In this document: positions 5,977-6,581 of the stretch, piece after piece
Position numbering within the stretch: position 1 is the first letter of the stretch
How the letters are laid out: each line of letters starts with the position of its first letter
From: Chloroflexota bacterium
GTDB lineage: Bacteria; Chloroflexota; Anaerolineae; Anaerolineales; DRMV01
Reading direction: 5' to 3'
Length of the DNA stretch: 6,581 bases
Assembly (NCBI GenBank): GCA_013153135.1
Contig: JAADFA010000020.1
Coordinates: 1 to 6,581 of the forward strand
Translations under genes and position numbers: made by a program
The notes under the pieces: model-generated
The model's database searches: none
Seen by the model: only the letters and a program-made list of their open reading frames with translations
Told to the model about the DNA's origin: nothing

Positions 5977-5988
5977 GGGTCACCTCGC
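5977..5988 (-). promoter_or_regulatory. Ribosome binding site of fkbM overlapping the upstream stop codon
   Basis: The - strand reads GCGAGGTGACCC directly before ATG 5976. GAGGTGA matches the anti-Shine-Dalgarno tail, and its last TGA is the stop codon (5982-5980) of the upstream gene. Ribosomes finishing that gene would stop on the fkbM start site, a typical coupled arrangement. Confidence 0.75.
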
Positions 5989-6581
5989 TTGCCGCGCGGG
6001 GAGCATGCGAACCCAATACTCATCCAATCCCGCGACCCAACCGCCTTGCCCCCATGTGCCAAAGAGAAAGCCCACGTCGCCCTGCGCCAGCGCGGGGTCT
6101 TGTGTCTGCGCGACCAGCTGGCCCGCGAGCCAAAAGCGCAAGTATGGTCCCTGGCACTGGATGGTAAGGTCTTCGATCTGACCAGGCTGCAAAGGGTCCG
6201 TCACGACGGACCACGGCCATAAGAGCCGCTCACGGCCTCCCTGATAGCGCGCGATCGCGACCTGCCCATCCGCGCGCAGCAGAAACGCGTAGAAATTCTG
6301 CCCATCCTGATAGCGGCACGTCAAACCTAAATAGGCCCCAGGGACGGGCTTCTGCACCCGGAAGCGAGCTTGCACCTCAACATCCTGCGGTCGCATCTCC
6401 AACACCAACGCGTGGGTGTAGGCGGGGGCTTCGAGGTGCACCCAGAGCACGCCATGCGCGAAGCGACTCCAGCCCGCGTCGGACTCGAAAACCCAGGGCC
6501 AGCGTGGGGTGACTAAGGTATCGTGGGCGAGCACCAGGTCAGCCTGGGGAGCGGGGGGCAGGGTTGGGGTGGGCCATGGGG
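5980..6581 (-). CDS. Exported protein with Pro/Thr linker and concanavalin/LamG-like C-terminal domain, cut by the right window edge
   Basis: The frame is open from the right edge to TGA 5982-5980, showing the last 199 residues; the 5' end lies outside. The visible part begins with a short Pro/Thr/Ala linker (about residues 1-12, with 'PWPTPT'). A beta-rich domain of about 180 residues follows: a 'WVFESDAGWSRF' start, then a strand-alternating core with 'GAYLGLTCRYQDGQNFYAF', 'LTIQCQGPYLRFWLAGQLV' and 'GDVGFLFGT', closing with 'LDEYWVRML'. This is the pattern of LamG/concanavalin-like and DUF1080-type jelly rolls found on bacterial surface proteins, which bind or frame carbohydrate. No glycosidase catalytic pair is evident. 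The linker implies an exported or membrane-anchored protein, perhaps a lipoprotein or the extracellular part of a larger one, but the anchor is not visible. A GTG at 6534 is internal and should not be taken as the start. It lies 3 bases upstream of fkbM in the same direction. Confidence 0.75.
   Translation of the reverse strand, partial: PWPTPTLPPAPQADLVLAHDTLVTPRWPWVFESDAGWSRFAHGVLWVHLEAPAYTHALVLEMRPQDVEVQARFRVQKPVPGAYLGLTCRYQDGQNFYAFLLRADGQVAIARYQGGRERLLWPWSVVTDPLQPGQIEDLTIQCQGPYLRFWLAGQLVAQTQDPALAQGDVGFLFGTWGQGGWVAGLDEYWVRMLPARQAR
6546..6581 (+). other. Predicted G-quadruplex motif at the right edge
   Basis: Six runs of three or more G occur in 36 bases (6546-6549, 6553-6558, 6561-6563, 6566-6569, 6571-6573, 6578-6581), separated by 1-4 bases. 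This satisfies the usual G3+N1-7 rule. It lies on the template strand of the Pro/Thr linker of the LamG-like gene, so it may simply follow from CCC and ACC codons. Folding in the cell is not shown. Confidence 0.55.

Overview
This is a GC-rich, gene-dense stretch of bacterial chromosome with five genes complete or nearly so, one gene tail at the left edge and one gene running off the right edge. No rRNA, tRNA, mobile element, CRISPR array or phage gene is visible. Two exported proteins with Pro/Thr-rich 'PTPTP' linkers, a two-GTPase Der, an ATP-type PEP carboxykinase and clean Shine-Dalgarno/TATAAT signals suggest a member of Chloroflexota (Anaerolineae-like). That placement is inferred from style of sequence and is not proven.

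Layout, left to right. (1) 1-204 (+) is the C-terminal tail of an unidentified protein. (2) 205-306 is a short convergent gap with two weak hairpins. (3) 307-1143 (-) encodes a lipoprotein: lipobox, long Pro/Thr/Ser linker, then a globular domain I do not recognise. (4) 1144-1405 is a divergent control region holding two back-to-back TATAAT boxes whose -35 zones coincide, followed by a long GC-rich leader. (5) 1406-2068 (+) is dedA, a 220-residue membrane protein with all four charged residues of the DedA family. (6) 2077-2106 is a strong hairpin between the convergent dedA and pckA genes, best suited to terminating pckA. (7) 2129-3664 (-) is pckA. (8) 3743-5155 (-) is der (engA). (9) 5206-5976 (-) is an FkbM-type methyltransferase. 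(10) 5980-6581 (-) is the C-terminal 199 residues of an exported protein with a concanavalin/LamG-like domain.

The four right-hand genes all read leftward. The lectin-like gene and fkbM are 3 bases apart, with the fkbM ribosome binding site inside the end of the upstream gene, so they are probably translationally coupled. A 50-base gap without a visible promoter leads to der. A 78-base gap holding a TATAAT box leads to pckA, which probably has its own promoter. The roles are mostly housekeeping: gluconeogenesis (pckA), 50S ribosome assembly (der), and undecaprenyl-phosphate recycling or envelope homeostasis (dedA). They are joined by cell-surface proteins of unknown role. I see no convincing new multi-gene system. 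The least ordinary items are the orphan lipoprotein domain, the overlapping divergent promoters with a long dedA leader, the coupled lectin-like/FkbM pair, and an insertion in the first GTPase domain of Der.
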